NCBI RefSeq assembly: GCF_041260155.1
Contig: NC_091933.1
Coordinates: 28,154,933 to 28,218,932, forward strand
Direction: 5' to 3'
DNA from: Ptychodera flava
Lineage: Eukaryota > Hemichordata > Enteropneusta > Ptychoderidae
DNA: 64,000 nt
The position numbers and the translations under genes are program-made. The notes under the pieces are model-generated. The model had not been told where the DNA came from, did not search any database, and saw nothing but the letters and a program-made list of their open reading frames with translations. Positions 43,601-51,925 of this stretch are shown here, piece by piece; the first letter of the stretch is position 1, and the number at the start of each line of letters is the position of its first letter.

Positions 43601-46600
43601 ACTAAAATCTGATCACTAGGTAAGCACTTTGGTAACAATCTCATTACTCCCCCCCCACCCCCCCCCACCCCCCCCCCCATGTTTCAAGGGCAATATCAAC
43701 ACTCCTACCAGTAACTTCTACATTTGGAGAGGGATTTTTAAGCAAGTTTTTTCTGTTGAAGTGAGCTTGTGTGACAATCTGAGTCAATCCATCATTTATC
43801 AACAAGCACGGCCCATTAGTTGTCCAAATTCATTGCTTCAAAAAATAAAAGTCAACCCACAATGAAAGTACAAAAAGGGGCTGCTATGTTAACCCTTTTG
43901 CTGCCAAGTTCATATTTCACCATCAGGTCAAGTTGGTTAAAACTATGGTGCATTTTAACAAAGACTTGAAGATTTGAAGGTCGCTGAAGACAGAGATACT
44001 GTAAACATGATTTTTACAGACTAAAGCTGCTATAATATACCAAGCCAAGTGGGTGAAAATACATTTGATTCTCGCTCAATACCACTTTTACTGACTTGGC
44101 AGATGGGAGAGTGATACTGTCTGGCAGGTAAAGGGTTAATGTAAAGGGTTGAGTGAAGATTAAAAACTGCAACAATAAAATTATCAATAAAATAGAAAGT
44201 ACATTCATCAATTGCTAATGCATCGATGACAAAATTTTCAAAAGTACTGCACTGAAATGATAAGACAGTCAAACCTACCATAGACCTGCTAATGCAGACT
44301 TGACACCCATCCCTTGGCCTAGACGCAAACCATCTCGCATGTACAGTTCTAAAGTTGGATAGTCCCATAGTCGAACACCACCACACTGATAACAGAATTT
44401 TTTCAAAATGTCAAAGATACATGTAACTACACATGCATAGGCAGTGTTCTCCACAAATAAAAAAATTAAGTGGGTGGCTAATTTGCATAATCATTTGCAT
44501 AATATTAACATAATCATTTGCATAATATTTACATATAGTTTGTGTTCCTTAAAAATTGACAAAACAGTGTACTCATGGAGCAGAGCCCCTCCACTGATTT
44601 TTTCAAAATTCAGTACATCCTCACTAAGTTGCATAAGCTCCTACCCTTGTTTACTCAAATAAAGAAAGGTTAGGAGAGTAAAACATACCGTTAAAGTTGG
44701 TAAAACTGCTCAGATCAAAGAAACTATTAAAAGATGTAAAACAATGAGATATCGAAGTTCCCGTGACAGCATCGCTAGGAAAATACTACGTTTTTCAGTA
44801 CGTTTATCAGGGTTCTCTGACAATGCGCACCCCCGGTACCAAAATAGAAGAGTCCCACTCTGATGTCATATCCGCCATTGTTTACGGCATATTTTCATTC
44901 ACGCACGCGATCTGGGATTTTATTCTCTTCACATGCATTTTCATTTGTTTAAAGCAAGTAACGCTCCATCTGTTAAGAGTTTTTACCGCTGACTATAACA
45001 ATTTTCATTGCTATGTTGCTGTTTTCACAAGATACTGACCGTTCGATCTTGGAAAGTTGAGTTGCTTTTACGTTCAGCCAACGCATGCCGGTGCACAGTG
45101 ACAGACAGTTCCGTAAGCTATGCTACGCTGTTGATCGGCAGCATGCATGTCTTCGTTCCACGTTTACTTTTTATTTCAAGATGTGAGTCAAACAGAAATT
45201 TCACCAAATTGCCACTTCTGTATCTAGGGAATGTGTAATCAGTTTGATTTCAAATTTTTCGTCAAGTAAGAGCAGAAATCGTCGCTGACTTTTGCTGTCT
45301 TTTGACTATGGTTTTATATCAATTTTTCTGTCCTTTACAATTTCTTTGGATGGGTCGGTGGAGTCAAGGGTTGAACAATAGCGTCGCGGGCCGCGACGCT
45401 GTTTTGGGCTGGGAGAACCCTGATGATGGTGTTAAAAGAATGTGTACTTTCTTGGGGGGAAATTCGGCAGAATCAATCGAGACAACACTTAGATCTTGAT
45501 GCGACCGCACAGTTTATTGTGTCACCGTCCGGGTGGCGGACGGTGATTGTGTGAATGGGTTGACAAGTCGGTCGAGCTTCTCTCGCGGTCTTTCTTCCGC
45601 TATGGTCGTCATGACATATCTTGACGAGGTATTAAAATGACAAATTCACACATACAACAACAGCAAAATGTGCCTTGTTGATTTAAATTAACACCTTATT
45701 GAAATTAAATACAGAAACAAACAAAAGCACGGCATAAAAACATTGCCGTGAACCAAACCCGCCGACCCAGAACAAAGGCTGACGGTGGGTTTCAAGAGCA
45801 TGGGCGGCCGAAAATTAAACTGGGCGGCGTAGATTTATCTGGGCGGCCGTGAAATTAAAGTGGGCGCACCGCCCACTTAAAAGGCGTCGTGGAGAACACT
45901 GATAGGGCTAAGCTGACAACTTGAACACTGTGCATTTCAATATGTTTTTGGTAGTGGAATTGAGGCTGCCATGACCATGCGCTCAATCTGCCTCTGTCGT
46001 GTGATAAAAGAACCTTGTCCGGCAGTTATACGGTAGAAAAACAGTTTCTAGGTTGTCATGTTGAGAAAAGTTATGAAACAATGGTACATGTATTTAGGTC
46101 AATCTTGTATGGATTCTTGGTCATGGTTAGTCTTAACCATTTGAGTGCTGTAATTTTTCCAACCAAAATTTTAGTACAACATTTTACCAATTTTCAAGAA
46201 TTTTTTGTAATTCTTTTGAAAATTTTGGCGCAAAGGGATTGCACTTTACATAGATTCCTGACTTTTCGGTCAAAATTTTGGGAAATATCTGAAAGAATGT
46301 TTGAACCTTAAAAAAATTGTCTGGGTTATATTTTATAGAGTTGGCAAAAGTTGACTTTGGCACTCAAGGGTTAAAGCACGGTCCCTCCCTTTGTGGAGGG
46401 ACCGTGGTTAAGGTGAAGTACTACGAATTACGTCAAAATTAAGTTGTGGTGTCATTTTCTTGAAACTTTGCACAAATATTCTTGGAAGTTGTGCAAGTGC
46501 AAAAATGAAATAAAAAATGGGGGTCACCACGCTCGTTTCCATGGAAACGAACGTTAAAATGGCGTCGTTAGAAATAAATGAAAATGATATTATTCACTTA

Positions 46601-49600
46601 AACTAAAGAAAGCAATTATAAAACGCTTAGCAAATGAGTTAATTTTAATAAATACCAAGAATTAAGATCCGTATCTATTGAATGTATAGTTTTCATGATG
46701 TTTGTAAAGAAATTTTAACATAAGGATCGATTACAAAATGACAATATCGAAATTATATCACTACATAATTTTCGAACTTTCTTCCTGTCGTTTTGGATGG
46801 TGTCATTTTGACCAAACTTGGCGGATAAAATCCTGACATAATACCATTTAGTTTACACTTTTAATAAAAGGGTGTCACCACGCTACTTTTTACAATATCT
46901 CCAGGTGAATGGGTAATATGCAACATGTAAATGGGAGAGAAATGTTAATTTTGCGCTCATATTGAATAAAAACCAGCTTCCTAGGGGGTCAAAATATGAC
47001 AAGGTTAAAGGTCACATGTATTTCTAAGAGACTGGGTCAAAAAATTAGGTAAAAGCGCAATTTCAACAATGATAGGTGATGTTAAATACATGAGCTACGA
47101 AATAACCCATTTGCGGCAGGCTGGAGTTAAATCTGCGCAGAAGTGTTCTTAAGCGTGTGCGCGTCCGAATTCGTCGCCCTTTACCTTAACACTTTCACCG
47201 CGGGAGGGCGCATTCTGCGCCAACGGCCAGACTGCGGGAGGCGCGTAAACGCGCCAAGAACGTACGCGTTTATATGCGTTCGATATACGTTGGCTTTGTT
47301 TGATCTACATCATGTTTGTTGACTATTTCCTCAAGCCTAGCGTAGTATACGAGATAGAGGTCAAACCTAAATGAGCATGCGCGCCAAATTTGTAAACAAA
47401 TGCCGCCATATTAGGTCATTTCTCGGCCGTGATTTGTAAGGATCGTGTGATAGGTTGTTGTTTTTCTCTCAGAGGGTATTTAAAAATGGCGATGCGGGCA
47501 CAGTTTAACACCGACAAAGCCCTTGAGCATGTTTTTCTAGACACTAATAGTGGAATTGTCACTGATCTTGAAACTGAACTCGACGAGATGGCGGAAGTCA
47601 AATTTCAAATTACAACTCTGATACAGAACTTGAATATATTCCCAAACCAGTTGAGCAAACACAGAGATCGCAAGCAAGACACTGACAGGAAGGTAGGCAA
47701 TCTGAGCATGCGACAAAGTGCGACAAAGGACCAGTGACTGACATCACAAACGTTGATGGGGTATCCTGTGGATGTTGTACGACATCAATTTATCAATGAC
47801 AATTACACATCGGACGCAACCAGTATATAAGCTTACATATAGAGCATAGCTCTCTTTTGAATGTCAGATGATACCTGTTGTTCGAAGATGAACTTGTAAT
47901 AAATATGAATATTAATCTCATTTATGTGGAATATGTTGTAGCGTATGTGTTCCTCCTACTGAATTTGAGTTGATAAAACGTAAGTGGTAATTTTTAAAGT
48001 GTTACGCTGAGAAAAATACATTTATATTTGAAATAACAAAAAAATGCAACATTTTTTTTGTAAAATCCAATATGGCCGCCATGATCACGTGATCTTCAAG
48101 GCGTGTCACATGACCTTTTGTGCATTTTTATGATGCTCTGTCATATTGCAATACTCACTGAAAAAATTGTCCCGAATACTCAAATAATTACAAAGATATA
48201 GCTAATGCATGTAAATCAATATTTATAAGGCCATATACCCATAGAAAACTACGCACAGGAATGCACGTATAAAAATTAATTACGCAGTGAAAGTGTTAAA
48301 GGTACAAATATACAGTCACCTGTAATCTAAATATGCACATATATGGTCAAAGGGGCGTTCCTTGGTATTCAAAATGACCATGTGAGGGCGCTGTTTTAAA
48401 AAGCGGCCATCCGCTTAAAATCTGTGATTGGTTAGATTTTCTTTCCATGGTAACTGTGGCAAAATTGGAACAGGTGACAGTATACCTCTAAAAACAAGGC
48501 TATTGATAACGGTTTGCAGACTGCAAATTGGATGCAAATTGGTTGAAAAACTATGCATCCTTGCAACTTGCTTGCTTGTCTACAGAATATATCATGGTTG
48601 TGGAAAGCAGAGCAAAAAGTTATTGCAAATCAGCATGTGAAAGACAGAAAACCTGGTAGGCCAAAAAAAGAAAAATTGTGCTGCTCCGATGACACGGTTT
48701 TCAAAAATAGGGTAGGTAGGTCAGCAGGAACTTTTTTTATCAAAATATTTTTTTTTTTAACCCTTTTCCTGCCAGACAGTAATGGCTGTACCACTTCCCC
48801 ATCAGCCAAGTCAGTAAAAAGTGGTATTGAGCTAAAACATGACGTATTTTCACCCACTTGGCTTGGTATGTTATAGCATCTTTTGTCCAAAAAATATCAA
48901 CTTTACAGTATTATGTTTTCAACAGCCTTCAAATGTATAGTATTATGTTAAAATACATCATATGGAATACGTTGTGTTTCATTAATTTTAACCATCTTGA
49001 CCTGGTGGTGAAATATGGACTTGGCAGGAAAAGGGTTAATACACTGTATGCATTTTTCAGGAGTTAAGGGCAGTCAAACACTGGCCACAACATTTTCAAA
49101 AAAATGTATTATAAATAAAAGAAAAAAAATTAAAAGACATCCTTGTTTGTTCAAACAAAAATCAAATGCCAAGTAGCAAACGCATGATTTTATGAGTTTT
49201 TTCCTTACTTTTTTTTACTTAAGTGTCTATGTAGCTCTAAAAAGTTAAGGGTCAGCAGGTAAAAAATAGGGTAGGCTGGGTTATCGGAACAGCACCATTT
49301 TTTTGTTCGGCCTTAGAAAACCATCAGCACAGTTTGACATCTTTATTTTAACTACAAGTTTCAGGAAGCCGATTGTAGGCTGCAGCATGGATTGGAGACT
49401 GGTTCACATTCATAGTGTGCATTAGCTGCCACCATGAACCAAAACCAGTAAATTGATTTTCTGGTCGAGATCTGCAGAACTAAGTGGATTTACTTTCACA
49501 TTGTGCCCACAGGACAAGGACAATTGATTTGCTCACCCAAACCATGGGGGTACAAAGCAGTCTCAACCCTTACAGCTCTTCATGCCCCATCTGTACATCC

Positions 49601-50592
49601 TACAGGTCACATGCCTGTTGGGAGTACCCAGGGTCAGGCCTCAAAGAACGCATAACATTGGTCAGTAATTTAATGGGTGTGGACAGAATTGGAATGCTGA
49701 TTGGCTACTGCAGTTGTTCAGCCCGCCATAAACATAGTCGCAGTCCCGTGACATAGTTGCATGGCTGACCCAATAATATATAAATCGCAAATACAAATTT
49801 GGAAAAGTTTAGTTGACAAAATAAAAGTATACCCTGGAGCAGGCTGTTTCCAGTAAAAGCAATACTTTAATTTGTAATTTTTGGCAATATGATATGTGCT
49901 GGTTTGCATCAGCGCCGCTTGAAAGTCGAAATGTAAATAACGATGACTGTCCCCGGCCCGGGCTGCAACGTGGAAATGCGAATGGTAATAAATAACGTGA
50001 ATAGTGTACCAGATGTAACCGCACTCACTCAATACAATTCCACGTGTTTTAGCGTCCGAGTCTTGAAAATGGGCGAACCAACACCACTTACCGCTTGACC
50101 CCTGTTTGTACGCCAGATAAAAGCGCCCAGTAAGCATCCAGTTCGCCTTCCAATTTGTAAGAACATGCCTTCGTGCTCATCGAAGTCGATCTTGTCATTT
50201 TCGAAAAATGTGCCGATTGGTTCGAGCTCTTCGTGCGACATCCGAACCTTCTTGTTTTCCCGGTCCCAAACCATGTAACATCTCTGTATATCCTTTTCTT
50301 TCAAGAAATCAGCAAATGTATGTGGGTTCCATTTGAGCATATCTTTCTTCGAGCTGTAGTGAGCTCGTTGCAAATTACTACACGTACGTGGTTCAAATAA
50401 CGAAGAATGGCCTCGCTTGTCATCTGCCGAGACTGTCCCGCCATTTACCGCCTTGTGCCGTACGCTTGTAATTGCGGAAATACATCTTACTGTAGGGTGA
50501 ATCCTTAATTTTCTAGTCCGTACAGAGCAACTATGTCTTGCTAAACCGCTGATGACGACTTTTGCTGAATATTTTGCACAAATAAAGGCCAT
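28490..50592 (-). CDS. Glu/Leu/Phe/Val-type dehydrogenase, leucine dehydrogenase-like, with two alternative third exons (complete)
   Basis: Predicted NAD-dependent oxidative deamination of a branched-chain or aromatic amino acid. Exons in transcript order: 50592-50092, 44385-44279, then 42069-41948 (3a) or 41189-41068 (3b), 39845-39720, 36647-36555, 34506-34400, 33547-33452, 32275-32132, 31083-30994, 28672-28490. With either exon 3 the CDS is 1569 nt, 522 residues. Visible family motifs: GGVRLW (169-174); K196 in MGVKSA (substrate Lys); GGGKG with catalytic K208 in exon 3a; TAEDVG with D248; SGNPS; Rossmann GAGNVA (312-317) with D336 after the second strand; CDILSPCALG; CGAANNQL. About 85 Arg/Ser-rich residues precede the fold, ending RAHYSS, which suggests mitochondrial import. 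Bacterial leucine dehydrogenases are about 365-430 residues. The motifs are nearer to leucine and phenylalanine dehydrogenases than to animal glutamate dehydrogenase. Substrate is not determinable here. Confidence 0.93.
28819..30734. mobile_element. hAT-like element, 1.9 kb, dehydrogenase intron 9
   Basis: Perfect 14-bp terminal inverted repeat CAGGGAAAGACACT / AGTGTCTTTCCCTG, flanked by the 5-bp duplication TGTGC. Subterminal inverted cacttgccc/gggcaagtg clusters lie at both ends. No transposase frame, so non-autonomous. The interior is homologous to the element at 35196-36332. Confidence 0.85.
30811..30996. repeat. 31-bp minisatellite, six units, spanning the exon 9 splice donor
   Basis: Units begin at 30811, 30842, 30873, 30904, 30935 and 30966, each of the form ggccaggacagctttaatg followed by catacttattga. 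The unit nearest exon 9 contains the real donor; the farthest unit also keeps a GT donor, while the four between have AT. Confidence 0.93.
30994..31083 (-). CDS. Dehydrogenase exon 9
   Basis: Encodes GIVNCANEAYGRLTNDPAIE and RHFSREWEKS. Its last three bases and its donor GTAAGT are the first unit of a 31-bp minisatellite (30811-30996). Confidence 0.92.
31446..31656. mobile_element. TTAA-flanked MITE, family A, copy 2
   Basis: TTAACCCTTTGAGCACTGCA at the left, GGCACTCAAAGGGTTAA at the right, 211 bp, in intron 8 of the dehydrogenase. Confidence 0.8.
32132..32275 (-). CDS. Dehydrogenase exon 8
   Basis: Encodes VLNKETIPTIKAEIVCGAAN, NQLGSPEDNELLKERGITYV and VDYLANRM, matching the IPQLKAKVIAGSADNQL region. 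Acceptor atccag, donor ATG|gtaagt. Confidence 0.95.
32575..32655. repeat. SINE/LINE 3' tail fragment
   Basis: tgtaaagcgcttttgaatat, then aaaaagcgctacagaaatat and a short (ATTAAAC)n tail. Resembles the 3' end of the SINE at 53368-53733. Confidence 0.5.
33452..33547 (-). CDS. Dehydrogenase exon 7
   Basis: Encodes a charged stretch and then CDILSPCALGN, matching CDIFAPCALGG of leucine dehydrogenases. Acceptor tttcag, donor AAT|gtaagt. Confidence 0.93.
34400..34506 (-). CDS. Dehydrogenase exon 6: second NAD-binding strand
   Basis: Encodes TVIVEELLKKDVPSIHVTDC; D336 in VTD is placed to bind the adenosine ribose, implying NAD rather than NADP preference. Acceptor tctaag, donor AAG|gtattc. Confidence 0.91.
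35196..36332. mobile_element. hAT-like element, 1.1 kb, dehydrogenase intron 5
   Basis: Terminal inverted repeat CAGGGTTCTGCCCA / TGGGCAGAACCCTG with flanking AGCGGT on both sides. The interior (about 35270-36190) is homologous to about 29585-30500, although the outer ends differ. No coding capacity. Confidence 0.85.
36555..36647 (-). CDS. Dehydrogenase exon 5: Rossmann fold
   Basis: Encodes VVCAMEAALDFLGIGTLSTK and SVVIQGAGNV, the first strand and glycine loop of the NAD-binding domain. Acceptor tttcag, donor GTTG|gtgagt. Confidence 0.94.
37919..39028. repeat. Dispersed repeat with five internal units of about 146 bp
   Basis: Starts tagctcccatagccatatg. The anchor gctttgatatttggtatac recurs at 38242, 38388, 38534, 38679 and 38826. 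The 3' part (atcctgaaatgagctatcaa) and the sub-repeat recur at 58779-60183. Confidence 0.75.
37979..38056. repeat. (TGTCTGTA)n microsatellite
   Basis: An 8-bp unit repeated about ten times near the start of the 37919-39028 repeat element. Confidence 0.9.
39029..39575. repeat. Second, adjacent copy of the tagctcccatagcc repeat
   Basis: Begins tagctcccatagccatatg immediately after the first copy and ends near aactatatgggagc, an inverted match to its start. Confidence 0.5.
39720..39845 (-). CDS. Dehydrogenase exon 4: TAEDVG
   Basis: Encodes VTAEDVGVNVNDLDHVHHRT and GGSGNPSVATGK. D248 matches the catalytic aspartate of the family. Acceptor ttccag, donor AAAAG|gtatat, phase 1 on both sides. Confidence 0.93.
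40696..40792. mobile_element. TTAA-flanked MITE, family B
   Basis: TTAACCCCTTCACCACCC at the left and GGGGGCGAAAGGGTT at the right, with the right TTAA decayed to TTCT. In intron 3 of the dehydrogenase, downstream of exon 3b. Confidence 0.65.
41068..41189 (-). CDS. Dehydrogenase exon 3b (alternative): lysine-to-threonine version GGGTG
   Basis: 122 nt, acceptor ttttgag, donor CTATG|gtagga. Encodes VGGGTGLVAEPTAKKHILPD and then FRASLFYDYGDFLTSLNGCY. It is 26/40 identical to exon 3a by my alignment, with Thr where the catalytic Lys should be. The frame is open throughout and both splice sites are present, so it does not look like a dead relic. The gag acceptor is weaker than usual. Confidence 0.85.
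41948..42069 (-). CDS. Dehydrogenase exon 3a (alternative): catalytic-lysine version GGGKG
   Basis: 122 nt, acceptor catgtag, donor CTATG|gtaact. Encodes AGGGKGVIQVPSADKHIHQD and then YRAQIFYDYGDFLSSLNGCY. GGGK is the active-site signature of this family; K208 is the catalytic lysine. Exon 3b, 758 bp downstream in the transcript direction, has the same length and phases. Confidence 0.93.
43649..43678 (-). repeat. G-tract (C8-A-C9-A-C11 on plus strand), dehydrogenase intron 2
   Basis: On the transcribed (minus) strand this reads G11-T-G9-T-G8, with strong G-quadruplex potential, 1.6 kb upstream of exon 3a. Confidence 0.9.
43889..44139. mobile_element. TTAA-flanked MITE, family C, copy 1
   Basis: TTAACCCTTTTGCTGCCAAG at the left, CAGGTAAAGGGTTAA at the right, 251 bp. 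It ends 140 bp from exon 2. Homologous to 48757-49039 in inverted orientation. Confidence 0.75.
44279..44385 (-). CDS. Dehydrogenase exon 2: GGVRLW and substrate lysine
   Basis: Encodes CGGVRLWDYPTLELYMRDGL and GMGVKSALAGL, aligning with GGTRMW and MTYKNAAAGL of leucine dehydrogenases. K196 corresponds to the substrate-carboxylate lysine. Ends in phase 2 (Trp split TG|G) at gtaggt. Confidence 0.94.
44442..45901. mobile_element. hAT-like element, 1.46 kb, containing a nested element
   Basis: Perfect terminal inverted repeat CAGTGTTCTCCAC / GTGGAGAACACTG, flanked by ATAGG on both sides. A second inverted-repeat element (44808-45422) sits inside. Confidence 0.85.
44808..45422. mobile_element. 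Nested hAT-like element, 0.6 kb
   Basis: Ends CAGGGTTCTC / GAGAACCCTG, sharing the terminal CAGGGTTCT with the 35196-36332 element. No clear target duplication is visible, so the boundary is less certain. Confidence 0.6.
46133..46374. mobile_element. TTAA-flanked MITE, family A, copy 3
   Basis: TTAACCATTTGAGTGCTG at the left, GGCACTCAAGGGTTAA at the right, 242 bp, same orientation as the 31446-31656 copy. Confidence 0.8.
46377..46406. repeat. Perfect 30-bp palindrome between TTAA elements
   Basis: CACGGTCCCTCC and GGAGGGACCGTG flank a 6-bp loop. The arms resemble the CACAGTCCCTC end of the element at 61851-63158. Confidence 0.85.
46408..47189. mobile_element. TTAA-flanked element, 0.8 kb
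   Basis: Left end TTAAGGTGAAGTAC.ACGAATT and right end, inverted, TTAAGGTAAAGG.CGACGAATT. The right TTAA is shared with the next element. Confidence 0.55.
47186..48299. mobile_element. piggyBac-like element with internal deletion
   Basis: Terminal inverted repeats TTAACACTTTCACCGCG and CGCAGTGAAAGTGTTAA. A frame at 47486-47737 (plus) starts MAMRAQFNTDKALEHVF and continues as an acidic segment, resembling the N-terminal acidic region of piggyBac transposases. The catalytic core is absent. Confidence 0.6.
48296..48491. mobile_element. TTAA-flanked MITE, family F, copy 2
   Basis: Inverted relative of 17213-17404. The left TTAA is shared with the piggyBac-like element; the right end is decayed to CTAA. 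Confidence 0.75.
48659..49312. mobile_element. MITE, family D, copy interrupted by a family C element
   Basis: Ends GGCCAAAAAAAG and TTGTTCGGCC, homologous to 24630-24993 but 290 bp longer because of an insertion at 48757-49039. Confidence 0.8.
48757..49039. mobile_element. TTAA-flanked MITE, family C, copy 2 (nested)
   Basis: TTAACCCTTTTCCTGCCAGA and TTGGCAGGAAAAGGGTTAA, inserted in a family D element. The uninterrupted family D copy has a single TTAA at this point. Confidence 0.85.
50092..50592 (-). CDS. Dehydrogenase exon 1: presequence and N-terminal domain
   Basis: ATG at 50592-50590. Residues 1 to about 83 are rich in Arg, Ser and Lys with almost no acidic residues in the first 50, typical of a mitochondrial presequence. 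RAHYSSKK is a plausible processing site. MLKWNPHTFADFLKEK begins the enzyme proper. Ends RGQA|gtaagt in phase 0. Confidence 0.9.
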
Positions 50593-50943
50593 GATATCGT
50601 ACAGACACAGGCAGACGTGATATCAGATACACACACGTACGTACGTGCACAATCGCCGATCGACGAGACTGAGCTCAGCCTTTTCACTGACTCCATTTAC
50701 ATATCCATGCTCATCAGAAACAAATAACAAATGGGAAACATAATTGTCAGCGGTACTACCTGTACAACTGGGGTGACTAAGTACTTGGAGAGGCTTTAAT
50801 TTCTGATAATTTGTATGAATATAGGCTGGTTCGGATAAATAAGCTTCTAAGAGACGGTTGGAAGATATCGGCGCATTGATATATTTCGAAAGTCGCAGAA
50901 GAGACATGTATAATGTACTGCCTGCCTGACTTATGAACCAAAA

Positions 50944-51659
50944 TACAGCAAAAAACAGGATGGTTGGACAGTCTCATATACATTACGTTTACTTTTTTGT
51001 ATGTGTCACACAAGTTTTGTAGATAACATTGTAGATAAAAAGAACCGACTCATTTGTGTGTCTGGATAGAGCACACAAGGGAATTGCTAAATTACTAAGC
51101 TACTGCAGTGAACTGCAATAAAACTGCTCACACTAATTAGTTTCAGCTGTACCTAGCTTGCAAAGTCGACAACATTGTATGTCCCATGCAGACAGTTTGT
51201 CTGGAGAAGTTGAAATAAACAAGATTGTACATGGACCAGTGCACGGTAAAATGTTACATTGTATCTTAATCTTGAACACAGGGTGCCAATCGTAAACTTC
51301 TATATACAACCCCAGACAGAGCTAGTTTTGCCTTTGGACGAGCAGAATTTTTTTGTCTGTATCAAGTAACCTTGGTCAACACTAAAGTGGCCACGGTTGA
51401 AACAGAAACTGCCCAGTTATAACACACTACACGCCAATCTGCCAGCTGGCTACAGCTGAAACTAATTAGTGTAAGCAGTTTTATTGCAGTTCACTGCAGT
51501 AGCTTTACTAATTTAGCAATTCCCTTGTGTATTCTATCCAGACACTTAAATGAGTCGGTTCTTTTTATCTACAATGTTATCTACAAAACTTGTGTGCCAC
51601 GTACAAAAAAGTAAACGTAATGTATATGAGACTGTTCAACCATCCTGTTTTTTGCTGTA
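50944..51659. mobile_element. Foldback element with arms of about 215 bp
   Basis: 50944-51160 and 51445-51659 are inverted copies (start tacagcaaaaaacaggatgg, end actaattagtttcagctgta), with a loop of about 285 bp. No coding capacity and no clear target duplication. Confidence 0.85.
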
Positions 51660-51897
51660 ATATGCGTTCTTGCGAGTCTAAGTTAGGGCGTCATATCGAG
51701 CCGTGCCAAAACGAAACAGTCAGAGCCGCCGGGCCTGTACACTGCTATCAAAATTGGATGTTGGCCTCTGTATGAAGTTTATGTGATTGTGCCTCAGCGA
51801 AGTCATGCCACGGTCCCTCATGCTGACTCCATTCGTTGAAAGATTGATTTTGGAATAGCATCACATGCAGATAAGGGAGTACGAAAGGACTTCTTCG

Positions 51898-51905
51898 TGA
51901 CGTCA
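51898..51905. promoter_or_regulatory. Perfect CRE palindrome TGACGTCA
   Basis: 103 bp upstream of the death-domain gene start codon and 10 bp from the kappaB site. Confidence 0.6.
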
Positions 51906-51915
51906 TATCTAAAAG

Positions 51916-51925
51916 GGGATTTCCC
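51916..51925. promoter_or_regulatory. kappaB site GGGATTTCCC
   Basis: A perfect match to the Rel/NF-kappaB consensus GGGRNWYYCC, 82 bp upstream of the start codon of an IRAK/Pelle-like gene. Confidence 0.6.

Noticed and set aside
43629..43865. Proline-rich open frame
   Set aside because: Produced by the poly-C tract; no family features and antisense to the dehydrogenase intron.
49718..50137. 139-codon minus-strand frame next to dehydrogenase exon 1
   Set aside because: It overlaps the end of exon 1 in another frame and runs into intron 1; no motif.
28490..50592. Annotation of the minus-strand gene as ordinary animal glutamate dehydrogenase (GLUD1)
   Set aside because: The motif set (GGVRLW, GGGKGVI, TAEDVG, CGAANNQL) and the overall size fit leucine/phenylalanine dehydrogenases better; the GLUD1 PFGGAKAGV and antenna regions are absent.
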